A stretch of DNA of 15,552 bases from Clostridia bacterium (lineage in GTDB: Bacteria > Bacillota > Clostridia > Christensenellales > Borkfalkiaceae). The translations under genes and the position numbers were made by a program. The stretch is taken from the NCBI GenBank assembly GCA_900771345.1, contig CAAGNQ010000012.1, positions 1-15,552 of the forward strand, written 5' to 3'. Each line of letters starts with the position of its first letter. Positions within the stretch are counted from its first letter, which is position 1. Below, piece by piece: positions 6,714 through 15,098 of the stretch. The notes under the pieces were generated by a model. The model did not search any database. It was not told where the DNA came from and saw only the letters and a list, made by a program, of their open reading frames with translations.

Positions 6714-8843
6714 TTATGCAGATTGTTCTTCATCAACTCCCTTATAAAGCGAGTTCATAAAATAACTGTTCTGCCTTTTTAATTCTTCTACGGTGGCTTT
6801 CTCTCCTGCATACTCTAAATAATCTCTTAAACCGACCTTTGTTTTCATAGCCATATCGTTAAAATAATCACTAAAGCAGTCAGTAGAAAACCGTTTACTA
6901 TAAATCTTTTTGTTCATAATAAAATACTTTTTCTTTTCAACCCTGCCGTCAAACGTTCCACGTTCTTTTTCTATATACGAAACGCTATACCCATACTTAT
7001 TATAGATTTTTGCGTTGCGCTTAAAAAGCCAAGAAGCAACGCTTTTTAGCAAGTGAACAAGTAAAGTATTATCCCCACGCCTATATCTAAAATCATAATA
7101 TAAGCCTATAAATCTATCAAAAATGAACTCCGTCAACATTTCTTCATAGATATAAAATGGTAAAGCCAATCTTTGACTACCGGACGCAACGATAGTTATA
7201 ACGTCTGATAAATCTCTTGCATCCGCACCCCAGCTTTCTGGTCTTTGTTCATCCGTAAATACTTTAACAAAAGGGAAATTATCTACCGTAGCACTATGCC
7301 TACACATTTTAAGCCAACTGTTAAAAAGGTCATTCTTCTGATTAGTTTCATCCGTTTGCTTTTTAACATCTCTTAACTCTAGATTGTTTCCACGTTCTTT
7401 ACCGACTTCGGAAATAACAACTACCCCAAATTCAAAACTACCTGCATTAGGGTTGTTTTCTATTACCTTCTTTCCTAGTCTTAATACGTCAAAGTCAAGT
7501 ATATGGGCGTGGTATCCCCCGTCCATAGTTTCGTCTGGAAAGAAGTCAGTAGCCCACATAGGAAAATTTCCTTCGTCTAAAAGAACGTTATCTTCTCTTA
7601 TAGAGTAATTCGCAACCATTAAACTGCTCTCTATGATATAAATGAAATACAGTTGTGCGTATATACTCAAAATATCAAACAAATACCATATACGAAGTCC
7701 GTCGTCATAAGTCATTCCATACCTTTTTATATCATATCCATACAAACGCTTATTTTCATCTCCGTTAAGTTCATACCTTTGTCTTTTCTTGTTTATCCAC
7801 TCTTTTACTGTTGCTAAATTATATACCGTTCCATATTCCATACAATTTCGCAAGTCCATTTCAAAACTTATCCACGGAAAATATGGAAATTTCATATCAT
7901 TTTTCCTTAACAACTCAAACGCTTTCTGCCTAAACATTACTTCTTGCGATAATGCCATATCCGTTATCATGGTGGTTTTTTTGCGCCCCATACTTCCACA
8001 AGTCATTGAAACAATCGGTAATTCGTTTATAAACCCACAATTTCTTGCTTCCATACGTCTTAATTTTGATAATGCTATTCTGCGCCTAAATCTACCAAAT
8101 AAAACTAGTGCAAGAATAAGCAAAACCCACCACGGAAACGTTGTTAAAAACACTTGCAAATCTATAAAAAGTTTACATATCTGTGTGTATATAGTATCAA
8201 ACTGAAACGACACGCAGAAGTAAAAATAATATGCAAAAAATGCCACTATAATACTTGCAAGATTGAGTTGTATTGCCCATAAAACAAGCCATAATATCCA
8301 TATAAACCTATTCCTATTCAGAAATGAAATATATGACATAATAAGCTTCTTTACAGGTTGATAAGTTTTACTTGTTATCCATTTGAACACCCTTAACGGA
8401 ACAGTATCTTTGTTGTGCTTATTATTGTTGCTTTTATACAACTTTTTTAACGCAAAAATCAAAACTAAAATACACGGTATAGCTATTGCTAACACCTTTA
8501 TTAAAACTAAACATATTCTACCTAAAAGTTGTCCGTAAGCAACAAGGTTTTCTTTGCTAACTAACGTAGAAAAATACTCTGCTACTTGAACCTTAAAAGC
8601 CTCAAAATCTTCGGCTAATAAAATATTCCATTCCAATACCCCAGAATACTCATTTACTGTCGGTATAATGTCGCTTGGTTGCCCTAAAACCCTTGCAAAA
8701 AAGAATTTTATAGACAGCCATAAATCGCCAAAACTTTCAAATAAACGCATATATGAAGAACCGAAATGGAATATGCCGAGATATATAAAATACAAAGATA
8801 ATGCTATAGTTAAGAGTATATTAAATACTCTTAATTTTTTCAT
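6714..8843 (-). CDS. Membrane-anchored Zot/pI-like assembly ATPase
   Basis: The N-terminal half has four hydrophobic blocks (about residues 7-27, 108-132, 180-212 and 236-250) followed by the arginine-rich RFRRRIALSKLRRM. The ATPase part begins with a divergent P-loop, CGSMGRKKTTMITD (283-295): GxxGxGK[ST] in pattern, except that the glycine before the lysine is itself lysine. It continues with a Walker B-like FGVVVISEVGKE (E479) and a sensor/arginine-finger segment TDEQRPESWGADARDLSDV (R534, R543) typical of Zot and FtsK/HerA-type motors. In filamentous phages the pI/Zot protein drives ATP-dependent extrusion through the inner membrane. Ff pI has one C-terminal span, so the multi-span N terminus here is unusual and resembles conjugative coupling proteins. 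GGAGG precedes the ATG. A conjugation or other DNA-export motor is the main alternative. Confidence 0.7.
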   Translation of the reverse strand: MKKLRVFNILLTIALSLYFIYLGIFHFGSSYMRLFESFGDLWLSIKFFFARVLGQPSDIIPTVNEYSGVLEWNILLAEDFEAFKVQVAEYFSTLVSKENLVAYGQLLGRICLVLIKVLAIAIPCILVLIFALKKLYKSNNNKHNKDTVPLRVFKWITSKTYQPVKKLIMSYISFLNRNRFIWILWLVLWAIQLNLASIIVAFFAYYFYFCVSFQFDTIYTQICKLFIDLQVFLTTFPWWVLLILALVLFGRFRRRIALSKLRRMEARNCGFINELPIVSMTCGSMGRKKTTMITDMALSQEVMFRQKAFELLRKNDMKFPYFPWISFEMDLRNCMEYGTVYNLATVKEWINKKRQRYELNGDENKRLYGYDIKRYGMTYDDGLRIWYLFDILSIYAQLYFIYIIESSLMVANYSIREDNVLLDEGNFPMWATDFFPDETMDGGYHAHILDFDVLRLGKKVIENNPNAGSFEFGVVVISEVGKERGNNLELRDVKKQTDETNQKNDLFNSWLKMCRHSATVDNFPFVKVFTDEQRPESWGADARDLSDVITIVASGSQRLALPFYIYEEMLTEFIFDRFIGLYYDFRYRRGDNTLLVHLLKSVASWLFKRNAKIYNKYGYSVSYIEKERGTFDGRVEKKKYFIMNKKIYSKRFSTDCFSDYFNDMAMKTKVGLRDYLEYAGEKATVEELKRQNSYFMNSLYKGVDEEQSA

Positions 8844-8859
8844 AAATCCTCCAATATCG

Positions 8860-8961
8860 CTAATTTGTAGTTACACGGCCACCTGTAAAAATCAGATAGC
8901 CGACCACTACGATTACAACGATAAGAAGAAGTATTGCTAATACCCTTTTTACCGTTTTCAT
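8860..8961 (-). CDS. 33-residue single-span membrane protein (candidate minor coat protein)
   Basis: The reading frame encodes MKTVKRVLAILLLIVVIV followed by VGYLIFTGGRVTTN. This is a positively charged start, one hydrophobic helix of about 18-20 residues and a short polar tail. Its AAGGAG ribosome binding site lies at the end of the upstream gene, with the ATG 3 nt after that gene's stop. The next gene starts 16 nt after its own stop, so it fits exactly between two genes. The size is the same as Ff minor coat proteins pVII (33) and pIX (32). The position between a pIII-like gene and a pI-like gene is that of gene VI. The coding call is supported by the ribosome binding site, packing and composition; the coat role is inference. 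Confidence 0.75.
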   Translation of the reverse strand: MKTVKRVLAILLLIVVIVVVGYLIFTGGRVTTN

Positions 8962-8964
8962 TTG

Positions 8965-10953
8965 TTATTTCTCCTTTAACTGTTTTTCTTTTTGTTTTTC
9001 TTCCTGTTTCTTTGCCCTTCGCTTTTTTCTGCCTTTATTAATAGCCTTAAAAAGCAAACCTAACAACTTAAACGGCAAGCATATTAACCACCAAACAAAG
9101 CTGATTATATATGGCATAACCGGCCATAGAATTATTACTAATAATATTAAAAGCAATAGTATTAACAATATTTGCCACCACTCTAACCCACCATTATCTG
9201 GTATAGTAATGTCGTTATAAATATCAATAGGACTGTTTACAACGGGAATTACTGTATATACCCCTTCCTTGTTAAAGGTAAGTTGTATAATATCAAAATT
9301 CATAAACACCGTTTCTTGCACAATATAGGTATCTTTACCATATTGACCACTTAAGTTTTTACCCTTATAACCGTCATAAGCCATAACAGGTAAATTCAAG
9401 TAATCAGTCTGTGCAAATCTAAACAATACTACCGTCTTGTCTGCTTTCGTAGATTCTTCATAGAAGTTTCTAAAATCTTCTAAAGCATCATCCGAACCAT
9501 CAATTAAAAGCGTAGAAGCTAAATTATCTTTTGCCATATCTTCAGCCGTAACTATTTTAATAGGTGAAACACCTTTATAACTTTGGTCCACGTCGTTAGG
9601 CCCAAGTCCAAATAAGCCTGCAAAGAACTTATACCACCCACTATGAGTTTCATCATAGTTGAGCATATCAAAGGTATTATCAGCGTCAAAATCAACTAAT
9701 TTATGGTGGATATCGTCACCCACATAACTTACAGCCGTTCTATCTGCCGATAGCGTCTTTTCAAACAAATCGTGACTTATCGTTTTCCCCGGAACGTCAA
9801 TATATCCGTCAGTAAAACTCTTATCATAACTTTCTACATAAGCCTGTAAACGTTCTGCCGGTAAAACATAGTTAGCAATAGCACTTCCATTTGTTGAAAA
9901 CAAATATGAAATACGTTTGCAAGACTCATTTATCGCAGTAGTATAATCGCAGTTATACGCCCAATTATATTTGTCGTAATGTCCTGCACCACCTACCATT
10001 TGTTGATAGCCCGTATAAAGTTGTAAAGAGTTCCCTTCACTTTCGTAAGTATATTGACCTAAATATGGATAAAGCATATCGTAAACAGTATCATTGCTTG
10101 TTATACAAATAGGCGTTGTTTCATATTCATACCATTCTGCCTTTATGCGTTGCAACTTCCCGTATTCTTCAAAGAATCTGTTAGGAACTGCAAAATATAC
10201 GCTTGTTAAATCGTGCCTATGATTAGTCGCATATTCGCCCGTTCTGTAATAAGTGCTATATGTATCTAACGAGATAGTTTCGAGTTGATTAACTTCGCAA
10301 GTTAAATTACTCTCTGCTTCCTCATCTGGTCCATAACCTTTTGCATAACCCGTAAACAAATACGTTCCACCTACACCGTAGTCCGTTGCTAAATTACTTC
10401 CATAAGTCAACAACTCTACCCCTGCAACGTCATAACGGCGCTGATTACTATTAACCCTATCGCAAAAATATTTGCCGTTTATCTGTCTGTCAACAACCTT
10501 AAATTTATAGAATAAATTCTTATAGTTGCTTTCTTCAGATTTAGAGCAAAATTGCAAAGTGAATTTTTCATAATCGCACGGACGTCCGTTGCTATCGTAG
10601 GCTGTTGCCATTTCAATCATATTTGCTTTGGATTTTGTATCAAAATTCTTACCCGTAGGGTTGTAAAGATAAATATACAAACCGTAATTATCTTGCATAT
10701 TCGCCTTATACGAATAACAGTATTCTACGAAGTTTATAATCTCAACCTTGTCTTCTGTCACCGAATACGGATAATTTAATATATTAAATCCTTCGCTACT
10801 TTTTAAGTCATCTAAAACATTAGTTTCGTCAAAACTTACTTCTCTTTCGGAAGCCAAGGCTATGGTGGGTTGCAACGCTGAAAACAACGAGCAAACCACC
10901 AAAACCAAAGCAATTATGCAAAAGAGAAGTTTTTTTCTTCTCCCTGCATACAT
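8965..10953 (-). CDS. Large secreted protein with signal peptide and C-terminal membrane anchor (pIII-like architecture)
   Basis: The protein is 662 residues from the ATG. A signal peptide (GRRKKLLFCIIALVLVVCSL, likely cleavage after IALA at about residue 34) is followed by a long extracellular part rich in tyrosine, asparagine and aspartate without a recognised domain. Near the C terminus are two adjacent hydrophobic stretches (WWQILLILLLLILLVIILW and IISFVWWLICLPFKLLGLLF), then a strongly basic tail of about 25 residues. A signal peptide plus a C-terminal anchor is the layout of filamentous-phage adsorption protein pIII, and the gene sits where gIII would. Sequence similarity to any known pIII is not visible. 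The ATG overlaps the upstream stop (TGATG), showing translational coupling; a TTG one codon earlier is the alternative start. It may be an adhesin or host-recognition protein. Confidence 0.7.
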   Translation of the reverse strand: MYAGRRKKLLFCIIALVLVVCSLFSALQPTIALASEREVSFDETNVLDDLKSSEGFNILNYPYSVTEDKVEIINFVEYCYSYKANMQDNYGLYIYLYNPTGKNFDTKSKANMIEMATAYDSNGRPCDYEKFTLQFCSKSEESNYKNLFYKFKVVDRQINGKYFCDRVNSNQRRYDVAGVELLTYGSNLATDYGVGGTYLFTGYAKGYGPDEEAESNLTCEVNQLETISLDTYSTYYRTGEYATNHRHDLTSVYFAVPNRFFEEYGKLQRIKAEWYEYETTPICITSNDTVYDMLYPYLGQYTYESEGNSLQLYTGYQQMVGGAGHYDKYNWAYNCDYTTAINESCKRISYLFSTNGSAIANYVLPAERLQAYVESYDKSFTDGYIDVPGKTISHDLFEKTLSADRTAVSYVGDDIHHKLVDFDADNTFDMLNYDETHSGWYKFFAGLFGLGPNDVDQSYKGVSPIKIVTAEDMAKDNLASTLLIDGSDDALEDFRNFYEESTKADKTVVLFRFAQTDYLNLPVMAYDGYKGKNLSGQYGKDTYIVQETVFMNFDIIQLTFNKEGVYTVIPVVNSPIDIYNDITIPDNGGLEWWQILLILLLLILLVIILWPVMPYIISFVWWLICLPFKLLGLLFKAINKGRKKRRAKKQEEKQKEKQLKEK

Positions 10954-11537
10954 CAAAATACGATTACCTCCTTGTCTAATTCAATACCCGTTACCTTTTC
11001 AGGAACGGAGAAGTTAAGTAATACACTTGATTCGCCGTCATAAGAGTAAACCACAAGCGTAAACATATTTTCATAGGAATACATAGTGCAATTCTCCACC
11101 ACGTTATTAGGATAAATTGCTTGTAATATACCTGTTAGATTTCCTTTAGGTTTAATAGTAAAAGTATTTTCACCATACTCTACGTCAAACCCGTCAGTTA
11201 AATCTTTCTCTGCTTGATATGAATACAAATATTCATCAACCTTAAAGTCAAAGTCCTTACCTGCAAGCTTGTTTGGAACTACTTTAAGAGAATATCCACT
11301 AACGTTTTCACCACCAAACGCATATTTGATATTAACCGTTAATGGTTCATTCTCTGTCATTTCAAAGCCACTTGCACTTGTCTTTACTTCTTTACCATTG
11401 CACTCTACTGAAAATGTTTTAATTCCACCCGTAAAGCCGTTGGTATAATAAGCAAGGAAACCGATTGCGCCCACTAATATGACAACTATCAAAAAATAAG
11501 AAATTATCTTACTAAATTTTCCTTGTTTCTTTGCCAT
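10953..11537 (-). CDS. Anchored extracellular beta-rich protein with the shared C-terminal strand motif
   Basis: The preferred start is the ATG at 11537 with GAGG 6 nt upstream; an earlier ATG at 11549 overlaps the previous stop but has no ribosome binding site. The result is 194 residues: a basic N terminus (AKKQGKFSK), one membrane span (IISYFLIVVILVGAIGFLAY) and a beta-rich extracellular part of about 160 residues without an assigned family. The last 13 residues, VTGIELDKEVIVF, follow the same pattern as the ends of the three upstream Ig-like proteins, so it belongs to the same set. It is translationally coupled to the pIII-like gene. The role is unknown; a structural subunit of a surface filament or virion is inferred. 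Confidence 0.72.
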   Translation of the reverse strand: MAKKQGKFSKIISYFLIVVILVGAIGFLAYYTNGFTGGIKTFSVECNGKEVKTSASGFEMTENEPLTVNIKYAFGGENVSGYSLKVVPNKLAGKDFDFKVDEYLYSYQAEKDLTDGFDVEYGENTFTIKPKGNLTGILQAIYPNNVVENCTMYSYENMFTLVVYSYDGESSVLLNFSVPEKVTGIELDKEVIVF

Positions 11538-11548
11538 AAGCCACCTCA

Positions 11549-12589
11549 TTAAAATAGCAATGTAGTATCGTTTACACTTACACCCGTAACTACACTGGTA
11601 TCAAATTTAATTTTCATGAGTTTACTCAAACCGCTACTTGTTTGGTCTAATCTTATATAAAGATAAGCGTCTTCTGTCGCAAGTTCCTTAAATTTATTAG
11701 TATAACTTCTAGTTCTGCCACCATCAATACGTGACATACTTTCATAATAGCTTTCAATAGTCTTAATAGTCGTAATTGAAAGAACACCATCTGCATAAGA
11801 AACATTCATAAACTTGTCCTTGAGAGATTCAACCGTTACAGTATTCAAAGAATTATCATACCATTTGGAAGTTCCTGATTGAGAATAGTATTCATAAGTT
11901 CCAAGAACTACTGAACCATAACCACCAAAAGTCATAGTAATATCTTGATAGTCTTCACCAATCGTATTGAAAATATTACTTAAATTTACATTGTATGTAT
12001 AAGTATCGCCTACTCCCATATAATAAAATCCGTCACTATTTTCAACAAATTGCCCTGTTACAGTAAGGTCCGTCGGAATACCTACGAAAGATACTATAAT
12101 TTCTGCCGTATAACCATTTTCACGGGTAGTTACAGTTACTATAACATCACCACTAAAAGCTTGATAACATCTTACATATGCAGTAGTGCTACCATCAGAA
12201 GCAGGTGTTACCGAAACATAATCTGTCACATTAGACGTGTTAGAACTATCCGCCCACGCAACGGACCAATCTACCATTTTATTAGTTGCCGTTTGTGGTA
12301 ATACCGTTGCAACTACAGTTTGCTCAACATATAATTCATTAGCAACTGCTGCCATAGGCGATACGGACATTAATCTTACATTCTCTGTATTAACAAATTT
12401 AGACATAAAGCCACTTTCATTAACACTAGCTTCTTGTTCTTGTTGAACAGGTTCTTCTGTTTTAGTTCTAGGCGTTAAATAACCTAACAACATACCTGCT
12501 ATAGTTGCTCCCACAAGTAAAAACGCTACAAGCGTTAATACCCACTTGATTTTGTCTGAAGTTTTATGTTGTTGTAATTCGTTTTTCAT
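11549..12589 (-). CDS. Membrane-anchored Ig-like (BIG2-like) extracellular protein, copy 2
   Basis: A short cytoplasmic N terminus (MKNELQQHKTSDKIKW) precedes one membrane span (VLTLVAFLLVGATIAGMLLG) and a linker with a glutamate/glutamine-rich patch. A bacterial Ig-like domain is suggested by TVLPQTATNKMVDWSVAWADSSN, an 'A-x-V-x-P-x-x-A-x-N-x-x-V-x-W' pattern, ending near IPTDLTVTG. A second beta-rich region follows and the protein ends in VTGVSVNDTTLLF. The anchor closely matches copy 3 (12607-13701), whereas the Ig domain is closest to copy 1 (13716-14729), so this gene looks mosaic. AAGGAGG precedes the ATG. Such domains occur in bacterial adhesins and on phage structural proteins; here the role is not known. 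Confidence 0.75.
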   Translation of the reverse strand: MKNELQQHKTSDKIKWVLTLVAFLLVGATIAGMLLGYLTPRTKTEEPVQQEQEASVNESGFMSKFVNTENVRLMSVSPMAAVANELYVEQTVVATVLPQTATNKMVDWSVAWADSSNTSNVTDYVSVTPASDGSTTAYVRCYQAFSGDVIVTVTTRENGYTAEIIVSFVGIPTDLTVTGQFVENSDGFYYMGVGDTYTYNVNLSNIFNTIGEDYQDITMTFGGYGSVVLGTYEYYSQSGTSKWYDNSLNTVTVESLKDKFMNVSYADGVLSITTIKTIESYYESMSRIDGGRTRSYTNKFKELATEDAYLYIRLDQTSSGLSKLMKIKFDTSVVTGVSVNDTTLLF

Positions 12590-12606
12590 AAAATTTCCTC
12601 CTTAAA

Positions 12607-13701
12607 TTAAAATACATAACCCGATTTATCTAACGTAAGATTATTAACGGGCGTGTTGTTTGTAAACCCTGTGCAGTTAATCTTTGAAGTATAACTATAA
12701 CTGTCATATTCACCCTCAATAGTAAAGGTCATAACTGCCAAAGTCGGTGAAGTAATATCAGAAAAATAATCTATTACTTCAGCCGTAGTTAAATTTTCAA
12801 AATTAATATCTTCTGTTCTTTGGAAAATAAGCCAATTACAAATATCGTTAGTATAGTCAAAATAATAAGTTTCACCTATCCAATTAGTCGTGCCTGAAAA
12901 ACCATCACGATAAAGTAACTGAATACCCGTAGGATAACTGCCTTTTACTCTAAACCACGCTTCCATATCCGTATCTTGCGTAAAAGTAATAGTCGTATTG
13001 AAGTTTTGTGCAATCGTATAAACGTCATTTGTTTCAACATTTACACTAATCACACCACCCATACCCGTTACAACAGGACTTAATTCGTATTGAACTTCGG
13101 TTATACCATCTAAAACAACGGGAATATTACCAATATTAACTGTTGCTCCTAAAACTTTTTGTGCATAATCTAGTTCGCAATAAGCCTTAATATCTGGATT
13201 GTCTTGCGACACAGCTTCAACAACTATGGTATCAGCAAATGGTGCTAAACACTCAACAGTTAAAGACGTGCCGTTGGCTTGTGGTGTAATTACCACATAA
13301 TCCGAAACTTCTTTATTTTGAGAAAAGCCATAGTTAGCCCCTAACCAAAAAGCATTCCAAGAAACACCTTGATTTGCCGCAGAGTCAGGACTTACAGTTG
13401 CGTTTAAGACAAATGCCGATTCTGCCGAATTAGTTACACCATAGGTCGCATATTCGTTAGACATTAACCTTACACTCATAAGTGACATACCGTTGTCAAC
13501 GCTTTGACTAACTTTTAAGCCACCGTTATCTAGATTTGCCTCTTGCTGTTCTTGATTAACAGGTTCTTTTTCTATCGTTTTAGGTGTTAAATAACCTAAT
13601 AGCATACCTGCTATTGTTGCTCCGACAAGTAAAAAAGCGATTAGCGTCAGCCACCACTTTACTCTATCTGAATTTTTGTGTTGATTTAATTCATTTTTCA
13701 T
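12607..13701 (-). CDS. Membrane-anchored Ig-like extracellular protein, copy 3
   Basis: The layout matches the next gene downstream: an almost identical N-terminal anchor (QHKNSDRVKWWLTLIAFLLV then GATIAGMLLGYLTP), a glutamine/glutamate linker and an Ig-like domain marked by LNATVSPDSAANQGVSWNAFW. A second beta-rich region is followed by the C-terminal strand VNNLTLDKSGYVF. The extracellular part is more diverged from its neighbours than the anchor is. AAGGAGG lies before the ATG and the gene is closely spaced on both sides. It probably acts together with the other two Ig-like proteins, perhaps as alternative or stacked subunits. That is inference; the sequence shows only the shared architecture. 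Confidence 0.73.
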   Translation of the reverse strand: MKNELNQHKNSDRVKWWLTLIAFLLVGATIAGMLLGYLTPKTIEKEPVNQEQQEANLDNGGLKVSQSVDNGMSLMSVRLMSNEYATYGVTNSAESAFVLNATVSPDSAANQGVSWNAFWLGANYGFSQNKEVSDYVVITPQANGTSLTVECLAPFADTIVVEAVSQDNPDIKAYCELDYAQKVLGATVNIGNIPVVLDGITEVQYELSPVVTGMGGVISVNVETNDVYTIAQNFNTTITFTQDTDMEAWFRVKGSYPTGIQLLYRDGFSGTTNWIGETYYFDYTNDICNWLIFQRTEDINFENLTTAEVIDYFSDITSPTLAVMTFTIEGEYDSYSYTSKINCTGFTNNTPVNNLTLDKSGYVF

Positions 13702-13715
13702 ATAATTTTTCCTCC

Positions 13716-14729
13716 TTAAAACTCATATTCAGAAATACTTAATGACACAGAAGTTACCGATTGAACAGGACGAACTTTAATAGTGTTGCTAATGCCGGTA
13801 TTCGTTTCCGTTACAGTAATTTCATAATACCAATTATCGTCAGTAAACTTGAAAAACTTATTATCATTAGTAAGTTTTGAACTGCTTACACGAGTTTGCG
13901 CTGTAAGATAATTTTCAGGCGTACAGTTCGGTTTAACCGATAAAACATTATCAGTAATAGAAATAGTAAACATACTGCTATACCACGGTGAAACCGTTGT
14001 AATTTCGTTAAGATATACTGTTTCTTCCGTGCCATCAGTCCACGTTACAGCATCCGTAGTAGTATTAACAGTATTGTCTTTAGTAACAATACTACCTACA
14101 CCTTTAATGGCGTAAGTATAGTTGCACTCTGCCCCTACTTTACCAAACACGTTAGACGGAATAATAGTAAAGTCATACGTATTACCCGAACCTAAATTGA
14201 TATACGAACCGAAAGAACCCGAACCCGTAGAAACACCAGAACCTGAAATAGTAATTTCAGATGGTTTTCCTGCAAAGGTTACAACACAAGAATCCGAAAG
14301 TTTACCTTCACGAGATATAACCGTAATTATTATTTCGCCCTCAAATTCTTGATAACAAGTAATAACGGCTTCTGTGCTTCCGTCACTTGTAGGAATAACA
14401 GTTATATATTCGCCTACGTTTGCAGTATTAGTTGAATCCGCCCACTCTACAGTCCAATCAACTTTTCTGTTAGGCGCACTCTCTGGCAATACCCTAGCCG
14501 AAACATTTACCGACACAGAACCTGTTTCACTTGCCGCTAAAGCTTTTGCCGAAAAAGACATAGCCTTTGGCATAGCATACGTTTCCGTTCCTGTCATAAA
14601 ACTGTTATCACCTATAGCAACGTTTGTTTCAGTTTGGGGTTTGTTATTAACGGTGCAAGCAACCAAAGTCACCACACCGCCTATTAACAAGACCGTTGCT
14701 ATAATAATTGCAATAATCTTTTTCTTCAT
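13716..14729 (-). CDS. Ig-like lipoprotein, copy 1
   Basis: The N terminus (MKKKIIAIIIATVLLIGGVV then TLVAC) is a lipoprotein signal peptide with a good lipobox, LVAC, and the modified cysteine at residue 25. After a flexible linker comes an Ig-like domain with ARVLPESAPNRKVDWTVEWADS and IPTSDGSTEAVITCYQEFEG, close in sequence to copy 2. A serine/glycine-rich hinge (SGSGVSTGSGSFGS) leads to a second beta-rich region, and the protein ends VTSVSLSISEYEF. It would be anchored to the outer face of the membrane by lipid, whereas copies 2 and 3 use a transmembrane helix. It is the first of four consecutive genes that share the C-terminal motif. The role is unknown; a lipid-anchored tip or base subunit is a possibility. 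Confidence 0.75.
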   Translation of the reverse strand: MKKKIIAIIIATVLLIGGVVTLVACTVNNKPQTETNVAIGDNSFMTGTETYAMPKAMSFSAKALAASETGSVSVNVSARVLPESAPNRKVDWTVEWADSTNTANVGEYITVIPTSDGSTEAVITCYQEFEGEIIITVISREGKLSDSCVVTFAGKPSEITISGSGVSTGSGSFGSYINLGSGNTYDFTIIPSNVFGKVGAECNYTYAIKGVGSIVTKDNTVNTTTDAVTWTDGTEETVYLNEITTVSPWYSSMFTISITDNVLSVKPNCTPENYLTAQTRVSSSKLTNDNKFFKFTDDNWYYEITVTETNTGISNTIKVRPVQSVTSVSLSISEYEF

Positions 14730-14745
14730 TTAACTTACCCCCAAC

Positions 14746-15000
14746 TTAAAGTTGTTTGCCTTGTTTGTTGTATTGCGTAATATACTTATCGGAACGGTAA
14801 CGATTTTTTACGCCCTTACTATATCCGTAAGCAGCCGCAAGTCTAGAACCAAAGCGTTTAGGAATGTTATACGCTTCTTCCCAACCTTTTGAATAACCCT
14901 TTTCGTAGGAAGTGCGAATATCATCTCTCCATTTGTTTTTTTGTTCTTTTGTTTTAGTTTTACCAACATATCCGTTAGCATAAGTTGCTGTTGAACTCAT
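14746..15000 (-). CDS. Basic 84-residue protein with repeated GYSKG motif
   Basis: No family is recognised. The protein is soluble, strongly basic and rich in tyrosine and glycine, with GYSKG twice (TSYEKGYSKGWEEAY and AAAYGYSKGVKNRY), no signal peptide and no membrane span. The composition suggests binding to DNA or to another structural protein. GGAGG precedes the ATG at good spacing. It is the first gene after the terminator and leads into the Ig-like genes, so it is expected to be transcribed at a reduced, read-through level or from an unseen promoter. Confidence 0.7.
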   Translation of the reverse strand: MSSTATYANGYVGKTKTKEQKNKWRDDIRTSYEKGYSKGWEEAYNIPKRFGSRLAAAYGYSKGVKNRYRSDKYITQYNKQGKQL

Positions 15001-15028
15001 AAAATACCTCCAAATTTTTATTTAATAT

Positions 15029-15072
15029 AAAAAACTGCGACTTGGGGGCTTTTACACCACCGCAAGCCGCAG
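15029..15072 (-). terminator. Rho-independent terminator after the 115-residue gene
   Basis: On the minus strand the arms CTGCGGCTTG and CAAGTCGCAG form a 10-bp stem with one G-T wobble, closed by a loop of about 18 nt, and are followed directly by TTTTTT. It lies 27 nt after the stop of the 115-residue gene and before the 84-residue gene. Such a terminator lowers expression of the following genes relative to those before it, as the central terminator does after the major coat gene in Ff phages. Confidence 0.75.
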
Positions 15073-15098
15073 AAACGGTTGTTTTTTAGCGTTTATGC

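Noticed and set aside
7789..8205. Plus-strand ORF of 138 residues inside the ATPase gene
   Set aside because: It is antisense to the ATPase core. The composition is that of a reverse-frame shadow, and no promoter or ribosome binding site stands out.
10953..14729. C-terminal Phe as a BAM-type outer-membrane barrel signal
   Set aside because: The proteins have single N-terminal anchors or a lipobox and Ig-like domains instead of barrel-length amphipathic strand series, and the window suggests a single-membrane Gram-positive host.
14374..14733. Plus-strand ORF of 119 residues opposite the Ig-like lipoprotein
   Set aside because: It is fully antisense to a well-supported gene with ribosome binding site and lipobox. 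It has no matching family features and no operon context; it mirrors the codon pattern of the real gene.
14746..15000. 84-residue protein as the major coat protein
   Set aside because: It lacks a membrane-spanning helix and a signal peptide, which filamentous-phage major coat proteins have.
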